NCBI GenBank assembly: GCA_014584605.1
Contig: JACTMO010000012.1
Span: forward strand, 1-32,706
Source of the DNA: Bacteroidota bacterium
Lineage (GTDB): Bacteria; Bacteroidota; Bacteroidia; Flavobacteriales_F; PHOS-HE28
Length of the DNA: 32,706 bases
Reading direction: 5' to 3'
Below are positions 1 to 6,410 of the stretch, piece after piece (the stretch's first letter is position 1; every line of letters starts with the position of its first letter). A program made the translations under genes and the position numbers. The notes beneath the pieces were generated by a model, which saw only the letters and a program-made list of their open reading frames with translations, searched no databases and was not told where the DNA came from.

Positions 1-291
1 GGCGCCGGGCGTGGTGGCATCGAGCGTGGCCTGATCGCCCGCGCAGAGCGTCAGGTCTGGGCCGAGGTTCACCACGGGCAATGGGTTCACCAGCACGTTC
101 ACCGCATCGCTGCCGGTGCAGCCGTTCACGGTGACGTCCACGCTGTAGGTGCCCGCCGCGCTGATGGTCCGCGTGGCGCCGGTGCTGCCGTCGTCCCAGA
201 GGTAGGTGGCGCCGGGCGTGGTGGCATCGAGCGTGGCCTGGTCACCCGCGCAGAGCGTCAGGTCGGGGCCGAGGTTCACCACGGGCAGGGG
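1..291 (-). repeat. 207-bp tandem repeat within the surface-protein gene
   Basis: Bases 1-84 match bases 208-291 with about five mismatches, giving a period of 207 bp, or 69 codons. The window therefore begins inside a second copy of the Ig-like unit. The near-identity at DNA level suggests recent duplication or homogenisation of the repeat units. Confidence 0.85.
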
Positions 292-1050
292 TGTCACGTT
301 CAACACCACGGTATCGCGCAGGTTCACGGTGCCGCTGAAGCTGATGTCGTCGATGCCGAAGTCGTTGCCCACGGCCCAATTGCTGATCACGCGCAGCCCC
401 AGTTCGATGTTGGTCTGGTTGGGACCGGTGGTGATCGTGGTGCTGTAGTTGTTCCACACGGCCTGGGCCGCTGGTGCGTTCCATTGCGCGATCGGGGTGG
501 ACCAGTCGGTGATAAGATCCACGGTGGCCGGACCCTGTGTGGCCAGGTTGATCATCCGGAAGCTGAAGGTGTAGGTCTGGCCGGGGCAGACCGTGACGCC
601 CTGGCTCCAGAAATACCACCATTGCTGGGGGAAGCCGGCGTTCACCATGAGGAAGTTGCCGTTGCCGGTGCCTTGCAGCTGCGGATGGTGGACGTTGGCG
701 TTGGTGCCGACGAAGAAGCGGCCTTCGCCCTGCAGGTCGCTGTTGTTGACGAACTGGGTCCAGAAGCAGCAGTTGCCGCTGTTGAAATCGCCGTTGTTGA
801 CCAGGTTGCCCGAGGGGTAGCTCACCTGGCCCCAGTAGGTGCCGGCGATGCCGGTGGTGAGGCTCTGGCCCGTGAAGCCCGTGTTCCACAGATAGGCGGG
901 GTACCCGGCGGGCAGGGTGAAGGTGGCGGTCTGGCCGGCGCACACCGTCACATCCGGCCCCAGGGAGATGGAGCAGGTGGGTTGGGCCCACGCCGGGGCA
1001 TGGGCCATCCAGGCGACGGCCAGGGTCGCAAGGGCGGCGTGTGTGCGCAT
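1..1050 (-). CDS. Secreted repeat surface protein, N-terminal part (runs off left edge)
   Basis: The frame is open for exactly 350 codons from the ATG at 1050 to base 1, so the C-terminus is outside the window. It begins with a signal peptide (MRTHAALATLAVAWMAHAPA, cleavage near AWAQ). A short Ig-like stretch follows (residues ~25-80), then a carbohydrate-binding-like jelly-roll region (~85-245, starting NLVNNGDFNSGNCCFW and ending near FGIDDISFSG). From about residue 253 there are Ig/PKD-like repeats of 69 residues with the motif NLGPDLTLCAGDQATLDA. In Bacteroidota this architecture is typical of cell-surface or secreted adhesins exported by the type IX system, which usually end in a C-terminal sorting domain; that domain is not visible here. 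The ligand is unknown. A weak GAAATTTG -7-like box lies 23 nt upstream of the ATG. Confidence 0.85.
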   Translation of the reverse strand, partial: MRTHAALATLAVAWMAHAPAWAQPTCSISLGPDVTVCAGQTATFTLPAGYPAYLWNTGFTGQSLTTGIAGTYWGQVSYPSGNLVNNGDFNSGNCCFWTQFVNNSDLQGEGRFFVGTNANVHHPQLQGTGNGNFLMVNAGFPQQWWYFWSQGVTVCPGQTYTFSFRMINLATQGPATVDLITDWSTPIAQWNAPAAQAVWNNYSTTITTGPNQTNIELGLRVISNWAVGNDFGIDDISFSGTVNLRDTVVLNVTPLPVVNLGPDLTLCAGDQATLDATTPGATYLWDDGSTGATRTISAAGTYSVDVTVNGCTGSDAVNVLVNPLPVVNLGPDLTLCAGDQATLDATTPGA

Positions 1051-1073
1051 GGGGCTCAGGGCGCGCGCTTGGT

Positions 1074-1081
1074 CAAATTTC
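1074..1081 (-). promoter_or_regulatory. Possible -7 box (GAAATTTG) of the surface-protein gene
   Basis: The minus strand reads GAAATTTG 23 nt before the ATG at 1050. This is a six-of-six match to the A and TTTG positions of TAnnTTTG apart from the leading T. No convincing -33 TTTG is visible. Confidence 0.3.
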
Positions 1082-1125
1082 GGGCCATTGGGCGGTTCGC
1101 ACCACCCGGGGCGGTCGAAAGCTGT

Positions 1126-1785
1126 TCACCGGGCGATGAACACCCGGTTCACGCCCTCCAAGGCCAGCTCCTCGACGCTCCCGAAACGATGACGCAGGCC
1201 GGCGCCGATACGTTCGCTGCGCACGCCGGACCATTCGTCATGGCCGATGGTGTTGACCACCAGCAGACCATCCGGTGCGGTGAGGCGTCGCAGGTCGTCC
1301 AGGAAAGGGGGCTCCGACAGGGGCGCGGGCATGTCGAGCTCCACGAAGAGGTCCACCACCACCAGAGGGAAGGGCGTGCCGTGCCAGGAGGAGGCCCAGG
1401 CAAAGGCATCGTCCTCCACGAGCGTCACGAGGTCCTGGCGGAAGGGGCGGTGCTGTCGGCGGGCGAGCTGCAGCATGCGCGGTTCGCCTTCCACGCCGGT
1501 GATCCGGGTGTTGCGGTGCTGCTCGTGGTGCAGGATGCTCGCCACGCTTCCGGCGCCAAAACCGAGCACCAGGGCCCTGTCCGGTCCGGGACCGGGGGGC
1601 AGCACCGGGCGGAGGACCTGCTGCCAGAGCCGATGCAGGCTGCCCCAGCTCTGGTTGGCCCTGCGGCTGTTCACCACGGGGCGGCCCAGTTCGTAGGTCA
1701 GTTCCAGCGGTTGGTAGCGGCCTTCCCAGCGGGCCACGCGCACGGGCCAGAGCAGGCTGAGCAGGCGCCAGATCAGGTCGGTCAT
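1126..1785 (-). CDS. Spermidine-synthase-like SAM-dependent methyltransferase fold protein
   Basis: This 219-residue protein has a Rossmann-type S-adenosylmethionine fold resembling the spermidine synthase family. The glycine-rich loop ALVLGFGAGSVAS lies at residues 71-83. An acidic residue ends strand 2 (GVEGEP, E99), a DDAFAWA motif follows at ~125-131, and there is a strand-4-type PLVVVDLF segment. Members of this superfamily either transfer an aminopropyl group or methylate small molecules; the sequence does not say which. The N-terminal beta-hairpin domain of true spermidine synthases is short here, so the product may only be a family-level relative. The gene is divergent from the cyclase at 1840, with 54 bp between the starts. 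The chosen ATG at 1785 sits 4 nt after a CATCTTTG box. Confidence 0.8.
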   Translation of the reverse strand: MTDLIWRLLSLLWPVRVARWEGRYQPLELTYELGRPVVNSRRANQSWGSLHRLWQQVLRPVLPPGPGPDRALVLGFGAGSVASILHHEQHRNTRITGVEGEPRMLQLARRQHRPFRQDLVTLVEDDAFAWASSWHGTPFPLVVVDLFVELDMPAPLSEPPFLDDLRRLTAPDGLLVVNTIGHDEWSGVRSERIGAGLRHRFGSVEELALEGVNRVFIAR

Positions 1786-1789
1786 GGAG

Positions 1790-1797
1790 CAAAGATG
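1790..1797 (-). promoter_or_regulatory. Probable -7 box (CATCTTTG) of the methyltransferase gene
   Basis: CATCTTTG on the minus strand ends only 4 nt before the ATG at 1785. It matches TAnnTTTG except for the first base. Transcription would start at or very near the start codon. Confidence 0.45.
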
Positions 1798-1814
1798 CCG
1801 CAGCCGCACCGCCG

Positions 1815-1822
1815 TACTTTCG
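1815..1822 (+). promoter_or_regulatory. Probable -7 box (TACTTTCG) of the first cyclase operon
   Basis: TACTTTCG lies 17 nt upstream of the ATG at 1840. It matches TAnnTTTG with one substitution (TTCG for TTTG), a variant that recurs in this window. Confidence 0.5.
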
Positions 1823-1839
1823 CGCGCCATTCGCCGGCC

Positions 1840-2868
1840 ATGACCAGCATCACCCGCTACAAGCTGCGCAAGCTGCTGAAATACGCTCTGGTGAGCCTCG
1901 GGGTGGTGTGGGTGCTTCACCTGTTCAGCGGACAGGCCTTCCCCGACCACATGGGGGCCTGGTTCCTGCTGGGGTTGTGGACAGGCGTGCTGGAGGAGTT
2001 CCTGTTCGGGCACCGGTTCCGCAGCCTGGCCGTGCCCCTGCAGTTCCTGGGCAAGGTGCTGGCGGTGAACCTGCTCACCATCGGCCTGCTGGCCGTGGGC
2101 TGGGCCTTCGACCTGCAGGACGAGCTGCCCGGCGGCAGCACCGTCATCGGGCGCAAGCTGTGGAACAGCGAGATCCTGCGCCTGGTGGTGCAGGTGGTGG
2201 TGGTGACCTCCCTGGCCATCCTCGTGGTGCAGATCGAGGAGCTCATGGGGCGCCGCATGTTCCTGGGTTTCCTGCTGGGGCGGTACGAACGGCCCGAGGC
2301 CGAGGAGCGCATCATGCTCAGCATCGACCTGGCGGGCAGCACCGCCCTGGCCGAGAGGCTCGGCGACCTCAAGTACTTCCGCCTCCTGAACCGGACCTAC
2401 GCTTTGATGACCGATGCGGTGCTGCGCAACGAGGCCGAGATCCACAAGTACGTGGGCGATGAGGTGATCTTCACCTGGCCCATGTGCGACGGGCAGCGCG
2501 ACCTGAACTGCCTGGACCTGTACTTCGACATCGAGGAGCGGATCCGCGCGCATGCCGGCGAGCTGGAGAGCGAGTTCGGCGTGGTGCCGAGGTATCGGGC
2601 GGCGGTGCACGGAGGCCGCGTGATCAGCGCACAGATCGGGCACATCAAGCGGGCCATCGAGTTCAGCGGCGACGTGATGAACGCGGTGAGCCGCATGCTG
2701 GGCCTGTGCAAGGAGCTCAACGCCGGCCTGTTGGTGAGCGCCGAGCTGCTGAACCGGCTGCAAGACGTGGAGGAGCGCTTCGTCGTTGGGCCGCTGCAGG
2801 TGGTTCCCGTGCGCGGGCGCCGCAGGCAGGTGAACGTGCACGCGGTGACACGCACGCGCAAAGCATGA
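1840..2868 (+). CDS. Membrane class III adenylate/guanylate cyclase
   Basis: This 342-residue protein has about four N-terminal membrane segments (roughly residues 12-30, 40-56, 65-90 and 112-132) and a cytoplasmic class III cyclase domain (~155-335). It is predicted to make a cyclic nucleotide from ATP or GTP. The two metal-binding aspartates are present: D163 in SIDLAGST and D207 in YVGDE. The transition-state pair is N281 and R285 in GDVMNAVSR. The purine-selecting lysine is present (K203, in HKYVGD). The partner position three residues before the SGD glycine is E274, where family members usually carry Asp or Thr. Start: the ATG at 1840 lies 17 nt after a -7-like box. Upstream extensions of the frame have no cyclase or membrane features. 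The stop overlaps the next start (ATGA), implying translational coupling. It is paralogous to the cyclase at 4128-5249. Confidence 0.9.
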   Translation: MTSITRYKLRKLLKYALVSLGVVWVLHLFSGQAFPDHMGAWFLLGLWTGVLEEFLFGHRFRSLAVPLQFLGKVLAVNLLTIGLLAVGWAFDLQDELPGGSTVIGRKLWNSEILRLVVQVVVVTSLAILVVQIEELMGRRMFLGFLLGRYERPEAEERIMLSIDLAGSTALAERLGDLKYFRLLNRTYALMTDAVLRNEAEIHKYVGDEVIFTWPMCDGQRDLNCLDLYFDIEERIRAHAGELESEFGVVPRYRAAVHGGRVISAQIGHIKRAIEFSGDVMNAVSRMLGLCKELNAGLLVSAELLNRLQDVEERFVVGPLQVVPVRGRRRQVNVHAVTRTRKA

Positions 2869-3998
2869 TGATGCAACAACGACCCACCACCGGACCTGCC
2901 GCCTTGGGCGGTCTTCTGGGCCTGGTGCTTTCGGCCATGCCGCTGTGCAGCACCGCCCAGGGCGTGGCCCCCTTCGTCCTGCCCTCGGGCCGCTTCGTGC
3001 TGTTCGACCAGGGGCGTTTCATCGACCTGGCCCGGGAGGCCCCGCGCGACCTGGTGATGGCCGCGGACCGGCTGGTGTACGTGACGGCGGAAGGCGAGCT
3101 GAAGCTGGTGCAGAACGGCAGCAGCCACCCCATGGAGGCCACGCCGCCGGGCCTGCTGCGCGCTGCCGGGCGCACCGTGGCCTACGTGCATGGAGGGGCG
3201 CTCCGTACCGCGGAACCCTTGCGGCCCCGGGAGCTCTCGGCCTCGGTGGGGCGCATGGTGTTGCGGGACAGCCTGCTGCTGTTCCACGACCGGAGCGACG
3301 CCACGGTGAACGTCCTCTGGAAAGGACGCGTGTTCCCGCTTGCCGGGCTGCCGGACACCTTGGACGTGCCCGAGGCCTGGGTGGGCTCGAACACAGCGGT
3401 GCTGTACGACCGGGCGGCGCGCACGGCCTACCGCTTTCACCGGGGAGAGCTGGCCCCCCTGGTGGACAGCACCGACGCGGTGACCGTGGCCGCAGGGGGC
3501 GACCTCATCGGCTTCAGCGACGACCGTTCGCGGAGCTTGCATCTGTGGTACAAGGGGCGGCTCACCACACCGGAGCCGCTGGCCCCCCAGGCGATGCAGG
3601 CCGGGGAGGGGCTGCTGGCCTATGTCAGCGGCGGCGGTGCGTTCAAGTGCTGGAGCGAGGGCCGGGTGCATGCGCTACTGGACCATGCCCCCACGGCCTG
3701 GATGGTGCGGGACAGCCTCCTGGTGGTGGTGGATGCGGGTGCGCTGAAAGTGTTCCACGATGGTGGCCTGCACGTGGTGGAGCACTATGTGCCGGAACAA
3801 TGGGTGGCGCAGGACGGCGTGCTCACCTACCTCGACCTCAACCGCGAAGTGCGCCGGTATGCGCGCGGTGTACGCACCACCGTGAGCCACGAGGCCGGGA
3901 TCGACCGCTTCGAGGTGTTCGGGGACGTGGTGCTTTATCCCGGCCCCGATGGCGCGGTGGAACTGTGGTGGCAGGGCGAGCGCTACCTGCGCTATTGA
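2865..3998 (+). CDS. Secreted protein of ~36-residue propeller-like repeats, coupled to the cyclase
   Basis: I do not recognise a named family. The 377-residue product has a signal peptide (residues 1-32, cleavage near CSTAQG). The rest is made of divergent repeats, each ending in an aromatic residue followed by x-x-G-R/E/G. The marker glycines lie near residues 50, 84, 110, 154, 194, 231, 266, 300, 335 and 371, so spacing settles at 34-37 residues in the second half (WYKGR, CWSEGR, VFHDGG, WWQGE). Short beta strands between markers (LLAYVS, LLVVVD, VLTYLD, VVLYPG) suggest a beta-propeller or similar solenoid outside the cytoplasmic membrane. The ATG triplets at 2865/2868/2871 overlap the cyclase stop, so the two are very probably co-translated. 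A sensory or ligand-binding role beside the cyclase is only an inference from position. Confidence 0.8.
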   Translation: MMMQQRPTTGPAALGGLLGLVLSAMPLCSTAQGVAPFVLPSGRFVLFDQGRFIDLAREAPRDLVMAADRLVYVTAEGELKLVQNGSSHPMEATPPGLLRAAGRTVAYVHGGALRTAEPLRPRELSASVGRMVLRDSLLLFHDRSDATVNVLWKGRVFPLAGLPDTLDVPEAWVGSNTAVLYDRAARTAYRFHRGELAPLVDSTDAVTVAAGGDLIGFSDDRSRSLHLWYKGRLTTPEPLAPQAMQAGEGLLAYVSGGGAFKCWSEGRVHALLDHAPTAWMVRDSLLVVVDAGALKVFHDGGLHVVEHYVPEQWVAQDGVLTYLDLNREVRRYARGVRTTVSHEAGIDRFEVFGDVVLYPGPDGAVELWWQGERYLRY

Positions 3999-4122
3999 AG
4001 CGGACGCACCGGACGAGCCTGGAGCGGCCCGCCACGATGCCTCAGCCCCGGTGGTCCGTGGGCGACCTGAGGCCCGGCTCCTGTGTGGCCGCGGTCACTG
4101 CCGCCGTCGGCATCTTCAAGGC

Positions 4123-4146
4123 TCCCTTCAGGAGGCGTTGAAGGGA
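4123..4146. terminator. Hairpin between convergent genes, possible bidirectional terminator
   Basis: An 8-bp perfect stem (TCCCTTCA / TGAAGGGA) encloses an 8-nt loop. It overlaps the stop codon of the minus-strand cyclase and lies between two converging genes. There is no T tract on either side, so intrinsic termination would be weak. The CCCTTCA/TGAAGGG core also occurs in the strong terminator at 27245. Confidence 0.4.
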
Positions 4147-5249
4147 ACGCCCCCCCGGGCGCGTTCCGCATCGCCGGCTTGGCGCGTTGGGCCGGTGCGG
4201 TCCACCGGCACCAGGGTCCACAGGCTCACTTCTTCGCGTTTGCCGCGCAGGGCGATCTCGCCAATGGGCCGCGCCTCGTAGAGCCGCTCCGGCAGCCGGA
4301 GCACGTCCAGCAGGTCCTTGCTGAGGAGGATCTGCACCCCGTAGGTGTTGCAGCTGTTCTGGATGCGTGCGGCGGTGTTCACCACGTCACCGCTGAAGAT
4401 GCGCTCCTTCTTCACCAGGCCCACCTCGCCGGTGGTGACCTCTCCGTAGTGGAAGCCGGCCTTGAACTGGGGCACCAGGCCGAAGCGCTGGCGGTAGTGC
4501 CCGGCGCGTTCGGCGAGCTTCTGCTGGATGCCGAAGAAGCAGCGGATGCACCGGTGGTCCTTCAGGCCCCTGCGCAGCGGCCAGCTCACGCTGACCTCGT
4601 CGCCCACGTACTGGTACACTTCGCCGCCGGTGTACACGATCGGGTCGGTGATGTCGGCGTACACCTCGTTGAGGAGCTCGAAGTAGCGCACATGCCCCAG
4701 GTCCTCGGCGATGGTGGTGCTGCTGCGCATGTCCAGGAACATGAAGATGCGCAGCTCCTGGTACGGTCTGTCGTAGCGGCCGATGAAGTAGTTGAAGGCG
4801 CTGCTGCCGTAGTGGTCGGTCAGGCGCACGGCGAGCATGGTGGCGGCCATCAGCAGGGTCCAGTAGAGGTACTGCCCCAGGAAGGTGAGGCTGTGCCAGG
4901 GGGAGGGGTGCGTGCCGCCGAAGGCCGCATACCACACGGCCCGCAGGCCCGCGAAGGCGATGAGCACCAGGACGGCCATGATGGCCACCGCTGGCATGTA
5001 CGGCAGATGGCGCAACCGGTCGCGCAGCAGGAAGATGTAGATGCCGCCGCCCAGGAGGCCGCCCACCAGGGCATGCAGCACATGCCGGCCCAGTTCGCCC
5101 ATCAGGTCCACCGGGACCCCGCGTTCATGGAGCACGGCGGCTTCCACCACGGCGGCCAGCACGCCCGCCAGGGTCCACCCCGCCACGATGCCGAGCACCC
5201 GCCGGGCGCGCATGGCGGCGCGGCCGATGGTGTTGGCAGCAGCGGGCAT
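4128..5249 (-). CDS. Membrane class III nucleotide cyclase with non-canonical substrate residues
   Basis: This 373-residue protein has four hydrophobic segments (about residues 18-40, 55-75, 84-105 and 121-142) and a class III cyclase domain (~165-345). Metal-binding aspartates are D173 (FLDMRSST) and D217 (YVGDE). The catalytic Asn/Arg pair is N291 and R295 (GDVVNTAAR). The base-selecting lysine is replaced by glutamine (Q213, YQYVGD), and the partner position is isoleucine (I284, RIFSGD). Catalytic chemistry therefore looks intact, but specificity for ATP over GTP is uncertain. Mycobacterial Rv0386 is a known class III enzyme with Gln at the lysine position. The start at 5249 lies 7 nt after an exact TACCTTTG box. 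The gene follows the small membrane protein at 5282-5638 after 32 nt. The start could alternatively be Met13. Confidence 0.9.
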   Translation of the reverse strand: MPAAANTIGRAAMRARRVLGIVAGWTLAGVLAAVVEAAVLHERGVPVDLMGELGRHVLHALVGGLLGGGIYIFLLRDRLRHLPYMPAVAIMAVLVLIAFAGLRAVWYAAFGGTHPSPWHSLTFLGQYLYWTLLMAATMLAVRLTDHYGSSAFNYFIGRYDRPYQELRIFMFLDMRSSTTIAEDLGHVRYFELLNEVYADITDPIVYTGGEVYQYVGDEVSVSWPLRRGLKDHRCIRCFFGIQQKLAERAGHYRQRFGLVPQFKAGFHYGEVTTGEVGLVKKERIFSGDVVNTAARIQNSCNTYGVQILLSKDLLDVLRLPERLYEARPIGEIALRGKREEVSLWTLVPVDRTGPTRQAGDAERARGGVPFNAS

Positions 5250-5256
5250 GGTGGTC

Positions 5257-5264
5257 CAAAGGTA
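5257..5264 (-). promoter_or_regulatory. -7 box (TACCTTTG) of the second cyclase gene
   Basis: An exact TAnnTTTG match on the minus strand lies 7 nt before the ATG at 5249. The cyclase can thus be transcribed separately from the upstream membrane-protein gene, probably with almost no leader. Confidence 0.6.
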
Positions 5265-5281
5265 GCCCGGTCCGCCAGGGC

Positions 5282-5638
5282 TCACCGTGCGGTGCTCCGG
5301 CGCAGGCGCGGACGTTCCACCAGGTAATACCACAGCACGCAGCACATACCCACGGCGAAGAGCACGATGGCCGGTGTCCGGAAACGGTCCGCGAAGAAGA
5401 ACTCGCCTACCATCCAGGTGCTGTTGGCGCTGATCCAGCACACGGTGGCCAGAGCATGCGCACGCTCGTACGCCTCGTGCCGGTACTTCCAGGCGATGAG
5501 GACGGCCACGGCGATGGTGGGCAGCACCATCAGGGTGGCCGGCACCGCCAGGTCCATGGCCCAGCAGGTGTCCTTCACCAGCCAGAGCACGATGTGGAAG
5601 TTCTCGCCGGCACGTACGTCGAACAATGGGCGGGCCAT
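5282..5638 (-). CDS. Small uncharacterised membrane protein upstream of the cyclase
   Basis: This is a 118-residue, very hydrophobic protein with three to four predicted membrane spans (about residues 15-47, 60-80 and 86-106) and an Arg-rich C-terminus (ERPRLRRSTAR). Near-membrane motifs are HIVLWLVKDTCWAMD and CWISANSTWMVGEFFFADRF; they look conserved-family-like but I cannot attach a function. It is encoded just before the second cyclase on the same strand with 32 nt between them, so it may be a partner or simply a neighbour. An AACATTTG box lies 21 nt before the ATG at 5638. It diverges from the gene at 5708. Confidence 0.75.
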   Translation of the reverse strand: MARPLFDVRAGENFHIVLWLVKDTCWAMDLAVPATLMVLPTIAVAVLIAWKYRHEAYERAHALATVCWISANSTWMVGEFFFADRFRTPAIVLFAVGMCCVLWYYLVERPRLRRSTAR

Positions 5639-5659
5639 GGGGCGGGGCAGGGAAGGGCG

Positions 5660-5667
5660 CAAATGTT
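5660..5667 (-). promoter_or_regulatory. Possible -7 box (AACATTTG) of the small membrane-protein gene
   Basis: AACATTTG on the minus strand lies 21 nt before the ATG at 5638 and differs from TAnnTTTG only at the first base. Confidence 0.4.
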
Positions 5668-5694
5668 GCCGATGGAAGGCATACGCCGGAGCGA

Positions 5695-5702
5695 TACCTT
5701 TC
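5695..5702 (+). promoter_or_regulatory. Probable -7 box (TACCTTTC) of the secreted beta-sandwich gene
   Basis: TACCTTTC is followed by G, and ends 5 nt before an in-frame GTG at 5708. Together with the box at 5660 it forms a compact divergent promoter region. Confidence 0.45.
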
Positions 5703-5707
5703 GGGCC

Positions 5708-6331
5708 GTGGACCGGAGCGCGGTGAGGAACGTGGAAGGGCCGGATCGCAGCACCGCACGGCGGCCTGCCGGACCCGGGCTCCTGCGCATGGCCATGTTG
5801 CTGCTGGTGTTGCTTGCCGGGCAGGGCGCGCACGCCCAGCGCGAACGGTTCTACATCCGATTGTACGGCCTGGTGTCCGAGTACTTCACCGGTTCGCCCG
5901 AGAAGGGGGTGCTCGTCCGCGTGCTTCGCGACAGCGTGCCCTTGGACGAGACGGTGACGAAGAGCAACGGCACCTACGAGTTCTTCCTGGACCGTGGGGC
6001 GGTGTACACCGTGTGGTTCTCCCGGCAGGACCTCGTCACCAAGCACGTTCGGATCGACGCTCGCGAGGTTCCCGTGTTCCCGGATGTCCCGTTCTACGAG
6101 ATGGACGTCCAGATGACCATGATCGAGTGGATCGAGGGCGGGGACTACACCGTGTTCGACGTGCCGTTGGGTGAGGCCCTGTACAAACACTCGGTGCGCA
6201 ACCTCAGTTGGAACGTGGAGTACACCGAACGGATCAGGCCGCAGCTGGCGGAGGCCATGGATGCCTACGAAAAGCTGGTGCGGAAGCACCGACCGGCCTT
6301 GCGGCGCAGACCGCCGGTGGACCGCCTGTGA
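5708..6331 (+). CDS. Secreted protein with carboxypeptidase-regulatory-like beta-sandwich domain
   Basis: The product is exported: a hydrophobic stretch MLLLVLLAGQGAHAQ ends in a signal-peptidase-like site. The mature part begins with an Ig-like/CarboxypepD_reg-type sandwich containing GVLVRVLRD, a DETVTKSNGTYEFFLD turn and YTVWFSRQDLVTKHVRID. This pattern is frequent in Bacteroidota envelope proteins. A helical C-terminal tail (EAMDAYEKLVRKHRPALRRR) follows. Function is unknown; the fold is usually structural or adhesive. The start is uncertain: GTG at 5708 gives a positively charged signal-peptide n-region and lies just after a -7 box. ATG at 5789 gives a signal peptide with no positive charge. 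An ATG at 5672 lies upstream of the box. The gene converges on folP. Confidence 0.7.
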   Translation: MDRSAVRNVEGPDRSTARRPAGPGLLRMAMLLLVLLAGQGAHAQRERFYIRLYGLVSEYFTGSPEKGVLVRVLRDSVPLDETVTKSNGTYEFFLDRGAVYTVWFSRQDLVTKHVRIDAREVPVFPDVPFYEMDVQMTMIEWIEGGDYTVFDVPLGEALYKHSVRNLSWNVEYTERIRPQLAEAMDAYEKLVRKHRPALRRRPPVDRL

Positions 6332-6366
6332 TGGGAGCGGTTGCGGACGGACCGTCCGATGGCTGG

Positions 6367-6393
6367 GTCGCGCGCCACCCGGTCGGGCGCGAC
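6367..6393. terminator. G+C-rich hairpin between convergent genes
   Basis: GTCGCGC(G)CC at 6367-6376 can pair with GGGCGCGAC at 6385-6393, with one bulged base and an 8-nt loop. It lies in the 79-bp gap between the converging gene at 5708 and folP. A shorter dyad, CGGACGG-a-CCGTCCG, lies just upstream at 6344-6358. There are no T tracts, so the role as a terminator is tentative. Confidence 0.35.
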
Positions 6394-6410
6394 GGTGCAT
6401 GCCGGGCCCT

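Noticed and set aside
242..991. A 249-codon minus-strand frame overlapping the surface-protein gene
   Set aside because: The frame one base away carries a signal peptide, Ig-like repeats and runs open to the window edge. This one is a His/Arg/Pro-rich shadow.
484..1839. Upstream extension of the first cyclase frame
   Set aside because: The extension overlaps two minus-strand genes with clear features and contains no domain. The ATG at 1840 is preceded by a -7-like box and starts the membrane region.
1786..2841. Upstream extension of the methyltransferase frame on the minus strand
   Set aside because: It is antisense to the cyclase catalytic domain and is His/Gln-rich shadow sequence.
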